DNA from: Pseudomonas sp. W4I3
GTDB lineage: Bacteria; Pseudomonadota; Gammaproteobacteria; Pseudomonadales; Pseudomonadaceae
Assembly (NCBI RefSeq): GCF_030816195.1
Contig: NZ_JAUSXS010000001.1
Location: forward strand, 4,363,501 to 4,427,500
Length of the DNA: 64,000 nt
Direction of reading: 5' to 3'
Both the position numbers and the translations under genes were made by a program. Below, one piece after another: positions 9,247 to 18,416 of this stretch. The notes under the pieces were generated by a model. That model was not told the DNA's origin, ran no database searches, and worked only from the letters and a program-made list of their open reading frames with translations. The number at the start of each line of letters is the position of its first letter. Positions within the stretch are counted from its first letter, which is position 1.

Positions 9247-10399
9247 AAGAGCGTAGTGCTTCCACGTTATAAACTTTCGGGCAGCAGCGCCGCCGGGCTA
9301 AGACTTCCGTTTCAAAAGCGATGCTCATCAAGACCTCAAACCGCTCTTGCAGCAAACCAGGTATCTCGTCATCCTCGTATAATGCTGGCGGCAAAAGAGA
9401 ACATCCGCGTCGCACCGCCCCCAGTAAAGCCGCGCGTTGATGCGGTTCAGCCAGAATCACCGCCTCCCCTAGCACTCCATACAGCAATTCGTCCAACTCT
9501 TCGGGCGCCTGCAACAAGCCAATAAGGAACAGCAACCAGTCAGACTCGCAGCCGTTGTAACGCCTGGTTATTTCGTCTCCGAGCATCCGTCCCACGAATA
9601 GAAGATCAGCCGAGCGTAGGCATTTGAGCTGATTCAGCTTCTTCAGTAGCTCGCCAAACTCAGTTTTAGAACAGCTCGGTTCCTGAGCATCTATATCGGT
9701 TAGCAGCGCCGCCTCGATAAAATCCAGCACGATGGTACGCTGCGTATAACCATACAGCGCGATCCAATTTTCATAGTCCAAGACTGGCCCATGTTCATTT
9801 TCAAGAAACTCACGGTAGCTTTGGCGCAAAAAACCCGGCTTGAGAGCCATTGCCTTGCCAAACAGTTTTGCCTTCAACGCGCAATTGATACCCGCCCGCA
9901 GACGCTTGGGCGGCGCTTGGGCCACCAATGTTTCCAGCATCTGCTCAAGCTGTTTGCGCTGAGCCTTATCCAGATTTCGACGCCGCAATAATTCACTCAG
10001 AACCAGCGCCAGGTCGCTGTCATCAGCGAACAGGCTACGTGCTTTTTGAAGCAATAGTTCAAGCGACTGCCCGCCCGATTTGGCAATACTTAAAATCTGT
10101 TGGACCCTCGGAAGAAGGTCTTCTTCGAGTACACGCTCAAAACTATCGCTAAGACTTTCTCCTTTGCTCTCAAAGCGACGACGATTCAACAAACTGCGCA
10201 TCCCTGTTGAAAGCTCATCAACGCTCTGCATAAATTTTTGCAGTTGCGCGCCTGGCGAGGTGTCCTCAATCTGGGAATCAGCTCCATTCTCGGCCGCTGC
10301 CTGAGACTGTTGCGCTTTCGCTTCTCGACTTTCTCGCTTGATATGCAGTTGCTGTTGATGCTGAGGAGAGCGCCCGGCCGAGGGTATAGAGGTAACCAT
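9239..10399 (-). CDS. invE: T3SS gatekeeper InvE (SctW; MxiC/YopN-TyeA type)
   Basis: 386 residues from the ATG at 10399, which overlaps the invG stop by one base (TGATG). The open frame upstream of that ATG lies inside invG and is not likely used. The protein is mostly helical. Its N-terminus is Q/E-rich, typical of a chaperone-binding secreted region; HrpJ/YopN-like parts include ELSTGMRSLLNRRRF and a C-terminal TyeA-like segment ending ARRRCCPKVYNVEALRSYV. Gatekeepers hold back effectors until the translocators have been exported. Confidence 0.92.
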   Translation of the reverse strand: MVTSIPSAGRSPQHQQQLHIKRESREAKAQQSQAAAENGADSQIEDTSPGAQLQKFMQSVDELSTGMRSLLNRRRFESKGESLSDSFERVLEEDLLPRVQQILSIAKSGGQSLELLLQKARSLFADDSDLALVLSELLRRRNLDKAQRKQLEQMLETLVAQAPPKRLRAGINCALKAKLFGKAMALKPGFLRQSYREFLENEHGPVLDYENWIALYGYTQRTIVLDFIEAALLTDIDAQEPSCSKTEFGELLKKLNQLKCLRSADLLFVGRMLGDEITRRYNGCESDWLLFLIGLLQAPEELDELLYGVLGEAVILAEPHQRAALLGAVRRGCSLLPPALYEDDEIPGLLQERFEVLMSIAFETEVLARRRCCPKVYNVEALRSYV

Positions 10400-12039
10400 C
10401 AGCGGCCTAACGCCTTCAGAAGCTTGGCATCCTCTGCACCCCAACGCCCGGAGTTCGCTGTCCCAGTCAGCACATCTCCATGTGATTCAAGAGGGGAAGT
10501 GATTTCCTTCGGTTCGATCAAAAAGACCCGAACAGTATTCGTTTGCCGGGACTGCCGATAACTAAACAAGCGCCCAATAAACGGAATAGAACCGAGCACA
10601 GGGATCCGCCCTATTTGCTCACCGCTCTCGTCTCGAGTGTAACCACCCACCAACAGGCTTTTACCAGCAGGCACACGCGCCACTGTACTAATATGGGTGC
10701 GCCCTACTGTAGGTAAAATAGCACCTTGGGTTCCGTTTTCTGCCTGCTTAACTTCATTGCCGTCTTCAATACTCAACGACATTTCGATCTGATTATCAGC
10801 AGAGAACCGTGGCAACACGCTGACCAAGGTACCGTACGTTATGTGCTGCAGCTCCACACTGCGTTCACCGATCAGCTGCGTATAGAACGTACGATTATTA
10901 TCAAAGATGGCCGGCGTATTTTCCTGGGTAAGTAACACGGGACGTGAAACCACACGAGCCCGGTCTTTTCGCTCCAGTGCAAGCACCGATGCGACGAAGC
11001 TCTGACCATCTAGGGTACTGAGGGAACCTCCATTTAGGGAAACAGAGATATTCCCACCTAAGTTTGCCGAGCCCTGCCAGCTCACGCCTAACTGATCAAG
11101 ATCTTCTTTTTGCAGATCAATAATCCACAACGCAAGTTCAACATGGCGTTTCTCTTCATCTAGGGCCCCTACAAGATTTTCTATAAAGCGCACTTGTTCA
11201 GGCAAGCCCTTGACCAAAAGGCTGTTATTATCTGGATAAGCCATGACACGAATATTCCCGGCCGCTAGTTCCCTTGGAATAATACGGGGCAGTTCGCTCG
11301 CGTCTTGCGGAGCTTTCTCTGCCAGCTCCTTCAGCGTAAAATCCGACAGCTTTGTTGAGCCCGGTCGGGTCGAATCCACCCCCTCAACCGCCCGCTGCTC
11401 ATTACGCAACAAACCCTCAATAACGGTTGCCATACCGGGAATGACCACATTGTTGTCACGCAGCGCATACGAGCGGTCGCCGACGAATGTATTCTGCAGA
11501 CGAATCACGCCAATACGCTGTCGCCCCAGTTCAAGATCCGAGCTGTTCTCATCCATCAGCTTGGCAGCTTGGCTAATCAAATCTACGTAAATGGGTGGCC
11601 CGGAAATATAAAAAGTACGTAGACCATCGCTGCGTAAAGGGAACCGCGCATCATCCAGGCCAGAACGTCGCAGAAAAGCATTGAGCTTCGTCACTGTTAT
11701 ATTATGCAAGGAAACAACCGCTCTCTTTGCCTCAGAGGCCTCATACAAATAGATCGATTGACCATCGTCATACCAGACCAAGCCCATTTGTCGAGACAGC
11801 TTTCCTAGCAAAACCTCAGGCTGCTTGAATACGAACTCTCCGGTAATTGTTCGGCGTGCAGCGCCTTTACTCACGACCACCGGCTTCCCCAGCTCGCCTG
11901 AGAAGGCCTCAAAAAAGGTTCGCAAATTATCTTGCCGCGCAACGTACCCGTCAGCGGCATATACACTGGTAACCGAGGTTAGAAAAAACAAAAACCCCAA
12001 GCCTAATCTAGTATGTAACTTCATTATAACACTGTTCAT
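10399..12039 (-). CDS. invG: T3SS outer-membrane secretin InvG (SctC)
   Basis: 546 residues. It starts with a Sec signal peptide (MNSVIMKLHTRLGLGFLFFL, cleavage after VYA). Periplasmic N0/N1 and N3 domains follow, then the secretin domain with RVVSRPVLLTQENTPAIFDN and the C-terminal VPAGKSLLVGGYTRDE. In known systems it forms the 15-16-mer outer-membrane ring. An ATG five codons inside (12024) could also start translation, but the first ATG overlaps the invF stop by 4 bases (ATGA), favouring coupled translation. Its C-terminus overlaps the start of invE. Confidence 0.96.
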   Translation of the reverse strand: MNSVIMKLHTRLGLGFLFFLTSVTSVYAADGYVARQDNLRTFFEAFSGELGKPVVVSKGAARRTITGEFVFKQPEVLLGKLSRQMGLVWYDDGQSIYLYEASEAKRAVVSLHNITVTKLNAFLRRSGLDDARFPLRSDGLRTFYISGPPIYVDLISQAAKLMDENSSDLELGRQRIGVIRLQNTFVGDRSYALRDNNVVIPGMATVIEGLLRNEQRAVEGVDSTRPGSTKLSDFTLKELAEKAPQDASELPRIIPRELAAGNIRVMAYPDNNSLLVKGLPEQVRFIENLVGALDEEKRHVELALWIIDLQKEDLDQLGVSWQGSANLGGNISVSLNGGSLSTLDGQSFVASVLALERKDRARVVSRPVLLTQENTPAIFDNNRTFYTQLIGERSVELQHITYGTLVSVLPRFSADNQIEMSLSIEDGNEVKQAENGTQGAILPTVGRTHISTVARVPAGKSLLVGGYTRDESGEQIGRIPVLGSIPFIGRLFSYRQSRQTNTVRVFLIEPKEITSPLESHGDVLTGTANSGRWGAEDAKLLKALGR

Positions 12040-12803
12040 TTAGCTGCCAACTTGGTGATATCAGACAAGCCTCGCGGTGACACCCCAAGCAGCTCACTCA
12101 TTTCCCGAGAAAAATGTGCGGAAGAAGAAAAGCCGTGATTCAAAGCAATCTCGACAAGCGTATGTTTACCTTCTGTCAAATCCATTAATGCACGGGCAAG
12201 ACGCCAATCACGCAATTGGGTTTTGGTGGTTTTCCCAATAACTCGACGGCATAAGCGGCGAAAATGAGGCACTGACACCCCATAACGCTTGGCCAAACTG
12301 TGCAACTTTTCGGCACCGGTGCCACTACCCCATAAAAAGCTGACCAACCCATAGGCCTCCGTTCGGCGCAGGTAGGCCGCCAACCGCAAATAACTGTGCG
12401 AAGCACACCAACCTTGCTCTAGGTACCAAGACTCAATATCTGATTGCCAGTTGGTAATTTCCAGGGCAATAGAATTAAACGACTGCGATGTAATTACATC
12501 TTCGCCAGGCAGCACTCCCGACTGATCAATGAACAACTGCAATCGAGCCAACGTAGCGAGGCTCACAGACTGCACATGGCCTGCACCGCAAATCACCTCA
12601 AACCCGGTGCCGACCAGCAAGCCGTGCCACCCGGCGGAAAAATTGTAGTGCTCTTGGCATGCGTCCTCAGATGAAACATTGATTAGGGATATGTCTTCAG
12701 TCCCGACAGTCAAACGCCAAGCAAAAAGCCCATCTTTGACCGATGCGAAATCTGTAGGCCATGAGCTTCCCGTACGTACGGAAGAACCTTCATATATAGA
12801 CAT
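12036..12803 (-). CDS. invF: AraC-family T3SS transcription activator InvF
   Basis: About 255 residues from the ATG at 12803. In-frame ATGs also occur at 12815, and the frame is open to 12863; ribosome sites are weak for all, so the start is uncertain. The C-terminal about 100 residues form the AraC double helix-turn-helix (KRYGVSVPHFRRLCRRVIG, then LVEIALNHGFSSSAHFSREM). The N-terminal part has no recognised ligand domain, as in InvF and MxiE. In SPI-1, InvF with SicA activates effector and chaperone genes. It is the first gene of the operon, and its upstream region carries short tandem repeats and repeated palindromes. Confidence 0.9.
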   Translation of the reverse strand: MSIYEGSSVRTGSSWPTDFASVKDGLFAWRLTVGTEDISLINVSSEDACQEHYNFSAGWHGLLVGTGFEVICGAGHVQSVSLATLARLQLFIDQSGVLPGEDVITSQSFNSIALEITNWQSDIESWYLEQGWCASHSYLRLAAYLRRTEAYGLVSFLWGSGTGAEKLHSLAKRYGVSVPHFRRLCRRVIGKTTKTQLRDWRLARALMDLTEGKHTLVEIALNHGFSSSAHFSREMSELLGVSPRGLSDITKLAAK

Positions 12804-12820
12804 ATTGATACCCATCAACC

Positions 12821-12846
12821 TAAGCAAACATAAGCAAACATAAGCA
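12821..12846. repeat. Short tandem repeat TAAGCAAACA in the invF leader
   Basis: The 10-base unit TAAGCAAACA occurs twice in full and a third time in part (TAAGCA), directly upstream of the probable invF start. It lies in the untranslated leader if the ATG at 12803 or 12815 is used, and would be translated only from a start at 12863. Confidence 0.75.
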
Positions 12847-12863
12847 TACTTATTAATCAGCAA

Positions 12864-13808
12864 TAAAACTTGAGTAGATTATGATGACACCAAAAAAGTA
12901 TGATGATCTAGCCAGCTCGTCCATCACTGAAACCTGCCCCCACCCCATCCGCAAGATACGAAACAATTCTTCCCCGGGGAACCTGAACACATAATTAAGA
13001 GATTACTAAATCATTGCTCGACCGCTCTCTAACCGTAGAGGCAGCTTTCACCTTGTTGCTCCTGACGGCGGCCATAAGCAACGTTAACAATACACCATCG
13101 GCCAGCTCATTAATTATTGCATGCAAATACCTGCCGCTCTATCGAGAAACCCCTATAATCGCTTCGGAAATTTCCCTTGACCCATGAGAAATTTCAACGC
13201 AGACGTCTCAGGGGAGCAGTTATCACAACTGCAACTGCAGCGGACGTATTCCACCAATAGAACAATCGCACCCCTTCCGCACACGAATAAAAAATTAGAA
13301 TGGACACATGTTACGAGGAGTTAGATGTCATATTTTCCAAAGTGTGATTATGCACAGACCTGTGCTACTATGAACATGCGAGCCCACAGAAACCTCCATG
13401 CACTATATAGAAATTTCCTTGCTGAATCGAGAAGCGTCTCATACTCTTAGCGAAGGCACTACTCAAAAATTGAACCGCGTTAGAAATCCCACATCCTCAA
13501 GGATGGTTTCATTCATACGCATCATTCATGCAGGTATTAAAAACCGAGGTTTAACTAGACGCAAGAGCAATGCTAGCTGAATCGCTTTATGCAACTTTAA
13601 GTTTTTTGGCTGACACAATAGAAAATACCTGACGGAATTTACTGACCTATGCGACTTTATACTCTACCCAGGCCCCAAAACACAATTTAATGCTGCTTCG
13701 CCACAGCCAAGCATATGGACTTAACTCTATTACTGAAATATTGGAGAAATTTAAATAGTTTAGTACTTGCCTGGCTCATCAATTAACGAATCGAACAAGT
13801 GGGAATTT
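12864..13808. other. A+T-rich intergenic region between invF and the coiled-coil gene
   Basis: About 0.95 kb without a convincing gene. It must hold the invF-operon promoter (minus strand) and that of the gene at 13809 (plus strand). Short open frames such as 13398-13580 lack a ribosome site and family features. The region carries three GAAATTTC palindromes, annotated separately. Its composition is clearly more A+T-rich than the catabolic regions further right, in keeping with horizontally acquired T3SS DNA. Confidence 0.6.
13167..13417. promoter_or_regulatory. Three copies of the palindrome GAAATTTC
   Basis: The perfect palindrome GAAATTTC occurs at 13167-13174, 13188-13195 and 13410-13417. 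The first two are 21 bases apart, two helical turns, so a dimeric regulator could bind both on one face. A near match (GAAATTTA) lies at 13745, just before the coiled-coil gene. That these are operators is inference from spacing and position. Confidence 0.4.
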
Positions 13809-14948
13809 ATGTCGCTAAGTGTCACAGATCGTATCAGCATCAAGTTTCACAACATAACGGGAGGCAACATTTCTTCAGGCAGAACGTTACGTATTGCTGA
13901 GGGCCTGAAAGAAACACAAAACATTCCCGAAAAAATCGTAAAGTTACTTTCGAGGAAAGTTGGAAAGCACCCTGAACTGAAGCAGTTTATGCCTCAAGAG
14001 GTCAATACAAATCTTGCGAAGACGCATGCACTTAGCGCTGTAGAAATATACAACAAAGGAATAACCCAAGCGAAAAATGAACTGACTGGACTGCAGAAAA
14101 TGATGAATGGGCACCATGAGCATGTGCAGAAAATTTCAAATTCTATTCTTTACAACAATATAGGTATTGAATTCAGAGCTGAAGTTGGGGGGGTTTTGAA
14201 TGAGTTGGGTAGTGGTTTTTCCAACATCCTTAAACTAGAAGAAAAAATCAATAACTTGAATGGGGATAAATATGCTATTAAGCAAAAAATAGCTTCGCAT
14301 CAAAAAACTAAAAGCAACATAATCGACATGTATGGTGAGCGGGGCTCACTGTCGCCAGCCTGGGGTAATGCCGATAGAAGCATTTCAGCGCTTGAGGGGA
14401 AGATGTCAAGGAAAAATACCGAAATCAAGACTCTGGAAAGTAGCCTGCTAGATCACCGAGAAGTTTTAGCGCTCTCAGTTATTACGGTTGCCGAACGCAG
14501 GGAAGATCTCGTTAGTGACAATACCCAGCCACTGGTAAACTCATATAAATCAAATTTTTCGGAGCTGCAGTCTATTCCATATAAAGCCAATCTTATTGAA
14601 AAGAGTATTATTGAACTACAAAACCAACGTGAGAATGCGGTCGAACTCGCTGATAGAATCGATCATATACAGCTGTTACATATGACAAATAAAGTTATCA
14701 CCGATACCAATACGATCCTAGAACTCACAAACAATAAAACTCTAAAATTAAAATCAAATATTGAAAACACTATGCAGGAGCAGCTTGCTAAGGCTAAAGA
14801 AATAAATATCGCCATTTCCGGCATTAAATCAAGCGACAAATTTAATGTATTCTCACAAGAAGCGCTGAGCTTACCGAACGTGCCAAATCACAAACCTGAC
14901 ACGACCTCAAGCAATCTAATTAAAAAACGAGCTGAACTAGCCAGTTAA
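13809..14948 (+). CDS. Coiled-coil protein of unknown function, candidate type III secreted protein
   Basis: 379 residues from the ATG at 13809, which has GTGGGA upstream; the open frame reaches back to a TTG at 13767. I do not recognise the family. It is polar, rich in N, K, S, E and I, with long helical heptad stretches (for example AVEIYNKGITQAKNELTGLQ, KLEEKINNLNGDKYAIKQKI, LIEKSIIELQNQRENAVELA). There is no Sec signal peptide or membrane segment. The Ser/Asn/Ile-rich start (MSLSVTDRISIKFHNITGGN) is the kind seen in T3SS substrates, and the gene is divergent from invF. A secreted effector, tip or translocator-related protein is plausible but unproven. Its A+T-rich codon use sets it apart from the catabolic genes. 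Confidence 0.75.
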   Translation: MSLSVTDRISIKFHNITGGNISSGRTLRIAEGLKETQNIPEKIVKLLSRKVGKHPELKQFMPQEVNTNLAKTHALSAVEIYNKGITQAKNELTGLQKMMNGHHEHVQKISNSILYNNIGIEFRAEVGGVLNELGSGFSNILKLEEKINNLNGDKYAIKQKIASHQKTKSNIIDMYGERGSLSPAWGNADRSISALEGKMSRKNTEIKTLESSLLDHREVLALSVITVAERREDLVSDNTQPLVNSYKSNFSELQSIPYKANLIEKSIIELQNQRENAVELADRIDHIQLLHMTNKVITDTNTILELTNNKTLKLKSNIENTMQEQLAKAKEINIAISGIKSSDKFNVFSQEALSLPNVPNHKPDTTSSNLIKKRAELAS

Positions 14949-16164
14949 GCCTTCGCTAGAATTGGAGTTGAAGAGGCATATCTTCTTCACTCACAAAACC
15001 GAATGATTGCACGTCGAGGTCTGAGCAGTCTGAGCTCTGTATACCACAGGATTAAGATCGTTTAGCGTCAGCCTGGTTCGCGCTCACCCATTACGCTCCT
15101 GCGGCAGGCCGGACTCAGATTGAAGGCAAAATATCTCAACTGAGAACGGCTGGCCAACTAACTAGACGTCATGTATAAAAATGCTCCTACCCGTCAGGAA
15201 ATCACATACCTGAAATCAAATATTCTTCTCTCCCCGCTCGACTTAAGCTTAGAGATATTTGCAACAGGTCAATGGATAAAAACTGCTGAAGCAGATTCAA
15301 TTCGGTACGGGCCAGGCTAAAACAAAGCCTCACATCAGGCATTTGCCCTAGCCAAACAATAAAAGGGACCTGATCATCTACGATAACGGGAGCTGTGATT
15401 TTTCGTACCGGCCGTTCTACCTCCTGCTCAAGCAGATGCACAAACCTGATTATCGCTAGGACATATATCCCCAGCAGTGATCAGCCCCTGAACCAATCGT
15501 CTTGACGGCGAGACAGTCCCAAAAAGAGCACTAGGAAACTCGCCAGCACGTACATGGCATGTAGCGCACAATAATTACATCGCCACAGGCAATCGCTCGC
15601 ACCACTGCGTTGCCCATAGATCCAATATTCGCCAGCAAGGGCGATATCAATGCGCCCAGGGGATCCCCATGGTTGCAGACATCCTACGGCCATCCTCACC
15701 CGCCTGAGACATTTGCAGATGACCCGAGCATATGCCGGAATATGCCAATGGTCCTCTCGGCGCTGAAAGCGATTACCGGCACGCCGTATCGCATTGATAG
15801 ACACGACCGCGATGAAATAGCGTTGGCCTTCGCAGCTATCACCTCATCGATAAACGCTATGTATTAGATAATTTTGGCAAAAGCCTCACGGTTCCAACAC
15901 GCACCTCATGAAGAACAAACGCCATGCCAAATACGTCGTTATCCTGAAGCGGTGCGCTACCTGCTATTTGCGGTCAAGGAAACCAACCGTTCCGAACGCA
16001 CAACGCAGCAGGAGTGGCGCAGTTACCTTCAACGAACAAAGTGTCCCCATTGGATTGGATACGTGCGGAGAGCCGGCCGACACCCTTCCCCCGGCGCGAG
16101 TGTGACGCTGACCGCCGCGTCGGGATATTTGCCCTGCTAAAGTACCGAGACCCAGCACCACGGA
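14949..16164. other. Region without a recognisable gene between the T3SS island and the ICE remnant
   Basis: About 1.2 kb. Several short open frames exist on both strands (for example 15202-15441 minus and 15481-15804 minus), but none has a good ribosome site or a family I recognise, and they overlap each other. Composition shifts from A+T-rich at the left to G+C-rich at the right. Most likely it is decayed mobile DNA at the T3SS-ICE junction. Confidence 0.5.
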
Positions 16165-16467
16165 GTGTTTGCGCAGCGCCATGTGCGCTCCCCCAAGCCC
16201 CGTTTTTCCTTGGACGGCCTGAGCTTTTCCAGCTCTGTGGACGCCCTGATCCGACAGGACCGGCTCGACCCGCTACCCTATGTGCGCCGACATATCTGCG
16301 GTGATTGGGACGATGTGCGCGAAGAGCATCGACGCTACAACGGTGCGGCCGTGGCCCTCGGCGGCTACCTGCTGTCGTCCTACGCCGTCGGCGATGGATT
16401 CGACCTCCGTATCTTCACCGAATCAGCCCGGAACTTTACCGAAGTGTTCCTGCTAGATGAGTACTGA
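16165..16467 (+). CDS. Small conserved protein of ICEs/plasmids, function unknown
   Basis: Up to 100 residues with GTG start; a later GTG at 16186 is an alternative, and no ATG is available, so the 5' end may be damaged. The body resembles a small protein common on Pseudomonas ICEs and plasmids: LDGLSFSSSVDALI, then YVRRHICGDWDDVREEHRRY, then AVALGGYLLSSYAVGDGF and a C-terminus FTEVFLLDEY. No function is known to me. It precedes the DUF3085 gene, a common ICE neighbour. Some database relatives carry a misleading restriction-methylase name. Confidence 0.6.
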   Translation: MFAQRHVRSPKPRFSLDGLSFSSSVDALIRQDRLDPLPYVRRHICGDWDDVREEHRRYNGAAVALGGYLLSSYAVGDGFDLRIFTESARNFTEVFLLDEY

Positions 16468-16699
16468 CCGCCATAAACCGGTACGTCCCTCATGCGGTTT
16501 AACGGATGCCGGCTGCCACTCACCCCGACCACGCTGCCGCCATGTTCGCTGGCATCGCCAGCAACGTCCCAGGCGGTCAAAGCCTTCAAGACCGCGGTGC
16601 GTCAATGGCGTATCGGCCGCCTCATACCTTCATCCTTCCGTCAACCCAAGGGACGCCCACCCTTGCGGTAGGAGGTCCCGCTGTTGCAAGGAGACCTCC

Positions 16700-17050
16700 A
16701 TGTCATTGTTCTTCAAAGGCAGCGATCTGAAGCCGGTGCTGGTAGAGGCCATCGCCAATCAATGCTGCATCATTTTGGTCAAGGACCAAGGTGTCTACTG
16801 GCTCGCCGAGCGGGGCGAGCGCCAAGCCGATGGACGCCAAAAAGTGATTGCCTACGCGGTCGGCTGCAATCCCGATATCGACGCGTTCGACGACTGGTGG
16901 GCGTTGGCCCGCAACGAGCTCGGCGGCGACGATTTCGGGGAATATTTCGATCCTCAGTGGGGGGCGTTCACACGCATCCTCAACGGTGAGGACGATCTTG
17001 AACTAACCGCAACATCGACCCGCCTGATGCTGTGGTCCGTCACGCCCTAA
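16700..17050 (+). CDS. DUF3085-like ICE/plasmid protein
   Basis: 116 residues. The ATG at 16700 has a good AAGGAG 6 bases upstream; the longer open frame from 16457 is not needed. It begins MSLFFKGSDLKPVLVEAIAN and has VYWLAERGERQADGRQKVI and DDFGEYFDP. This is the pattern of DUF3085 proteins carried by PFGI-1/pKLC102-type elements, whose function is unknown. With its upstream neighbour it belongs to the left ICE remnant. Confidence 0.75.
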   Translation: MSLFFKGSDLKPVLVEAIANQCCIILVKDQGVYWLAERGERQADGRQKVIAYAVGCNPDIDAFDDWWALARNELGGDDFGEYFDPQWGAFTRILNGEDDLELTATSTRLMLWSVTP

Positions 17051-17080
17051 TCTGACCCCGATGTCCCCACCAAACCTTGA

Positions 17081-17099
17081 GCCCCCGCCTGCCGGGGGC
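17081..17099. terminator. G+C-rich hairpin after the DUF3085 gene
   Basis: GCCCCCG and CGGGGGC pair around a 5-base loop, 31 bases after the stop codon. There is no run of T after it, so it would be a weak intrinsic terminator or a plain RNA hairpin. Confidence 0.45.
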
Positions 17100-17567
17100 G
17101 CTGCGGTTCAGCCAGGCACCGCGCCCATTTTCGTTCTACTCCTAGGGTGCCGAATGGAGTCGTCATCCTATTCTCTTGCCTCATTCCCGTGCGCCCCGTC
17201 AGACGATGTTGCGTCCTGGTCCCCGCCACGCCCGCAGGATGATAGCTGTGGCGAGCCAGGTGACCGGCCGCTGACACGCATCGGCGCGGATTCGCGGTTG
17301 GCGTCGGTGTGGTCCTACGGCAACTTTTCCATGCGCTGCCGTTTGGAAAACCTGCACTTCCAGATGCCGCCAGGGGTATCGGCTCTTCGAGCATGTCTAC
17401 CGGCCGCGTATTTGGCATTGGCCGGTATTTCGCCCCCCAAACTCCACCGTTTCGTTAGATGCTACCCGCGACGGCTGCTGGCACACGCCTCGTTTATTTC
17501 ATTGTCAGCATGGCCGCCCAAACTAGGAATTGATTGATGACTTCACTTTTCATGCAAGGTATTGATC
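17100..17567. other. Gap with no recognisable gene inside the ICE remnant
   Basis: About 0.47 kb. An open frame spans most of it on the plus strand (17061-17537), but its translation is low-complexity (P, S, R, A) with no ribosome site or known family. It is probably an eroded segment or the 5' regulatory region of the following gene. Confidence 0.5.
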
Positions 17568-18302
17568 ATGCGAAAACTACCTACTCCGTTAATCAAAGCC
17601 TATTACCACCCGATTGAAGCGGCAATCCGCTGGAGCAACCTGCACCGCTTCGAACCCTTGATCCTGGCCCAACTCGGAAGCCGTCTGCGCCCGACCCAGG
17701 ACGACTTTCCACGCTGGCCAACGCTGTATTTGAATAGCGAGCGGCTTTACTGCGGGCTGCACAACGGTGATCTGCCCTTCGGCAAACACGGGGTCACTTG
17801 CCGGGACGTGAGCCTACTCGATGACCCGGGCCTGTGCGTATGCGAGGTGCATCTGAAGGCGTGGATGCAGCAAAACTACCCGGAAGAAAAACCGCGTTTC
17901 CTGTATGGCCCGGCCGAACGCCGTGGACTGAGTCGGGCGGCATTGCAGGAAATGTCCGCCAATCACACGGCCTTGAAAGTGCAGCTCGATATGTGCGCTG
18001 ATAAAACCGCGCAGTTGAAGGAACGCAACACCCTGCTCAAACGTAGTTTAGCCGAGGTCCGGCGTTTGCCGCCGCCGGGCGAGGAACTCAGTGATCGCGG
18101 CCGCTCCGCACTGTTGAACATCATCGGCGGCCTGCTGACGGCGCTGCGCGGCAGCTCCCCCGGTGGCCAGCGTTACAGCCAGTTCGACAGTGACGCGGCG
18201 ATCATCCAGACAGTCATGACCTACCACGGCGGGCGCGTGGGTATTACCGAGCGCACGATGCAAAAGCATTTCGCGGCCGCTCGCCGCAGCTTGGCCGCTT
18301 GA
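17568..18302 (+). CDS. Conserved protein of unknown function next to ICE parA (left copy)
   Basis: 244 residues from the ATG at 17568 (a TTG two codons earlier is also in frame). The family is unknown to me by function, but it is clearly homologous to the gene at 59357-60106. Shared blocks include YHPIEAAIRWSNL / YRPIEAALRWCNL near the N-terminus, LHNGDLPFG / LRNGELPYG, and a C-terminal segment with LLNIIGGLLTAL / YHNIIGALVSLL and GITERTMQKHFAAA / GLSKRTLDEKFAVA. The C-terminal segment resembles DNA-binding or replication-associated domains. In both copies it lies directly before an AlpA-like regulator and ParA, so it belongs to the conserved end module of this ICE type. Confidence 0.8.
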   Translation: MRKLPTPLIKAYYHPIEAAIRWSNLHRFEPLILAQLGSRLRPTQDDFPRWPTLYLNSERLYCGLHNGDLPFGKHGVTCRDVSLLDDPGLCVCEVHLKAWMQQNYPEEKPRFLYGPAERRGLSRAALQEMSANHTALKVQLDMCADKTAQLKERNTLLKRSLAEVRRLPPPGEELSDRGRSALLNIIGGLLTALRGSSPGGQRYSQFDSDAAIIQTVMTYHGGRVGITERTMQKHFAAARRSLAA

Positions 18303-18416
18303 GCCTGCTGGCCGGTGCCGCACTTGCGGTGGGACGCGCCGTAGTTGCGGTAGCCGTCGGCTGAGGCAGGCTATTGAATACCGATCACCCTATACAAGCC
18401 TTCCGGAGTGATCACC

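Noticed and set aside
13398..13580. 60-codon frame in the invF upstream region
   Set aside because: No ribosome site, no family features, composition like the surrounding intergenic DNA.
15202..15441. 79-codon minus-strand frame with a plausible-looking amino-acid mix
   Set aside because: GTG start without ribosome site and no recognisable family; kept within the gap description rather than called as a gene.
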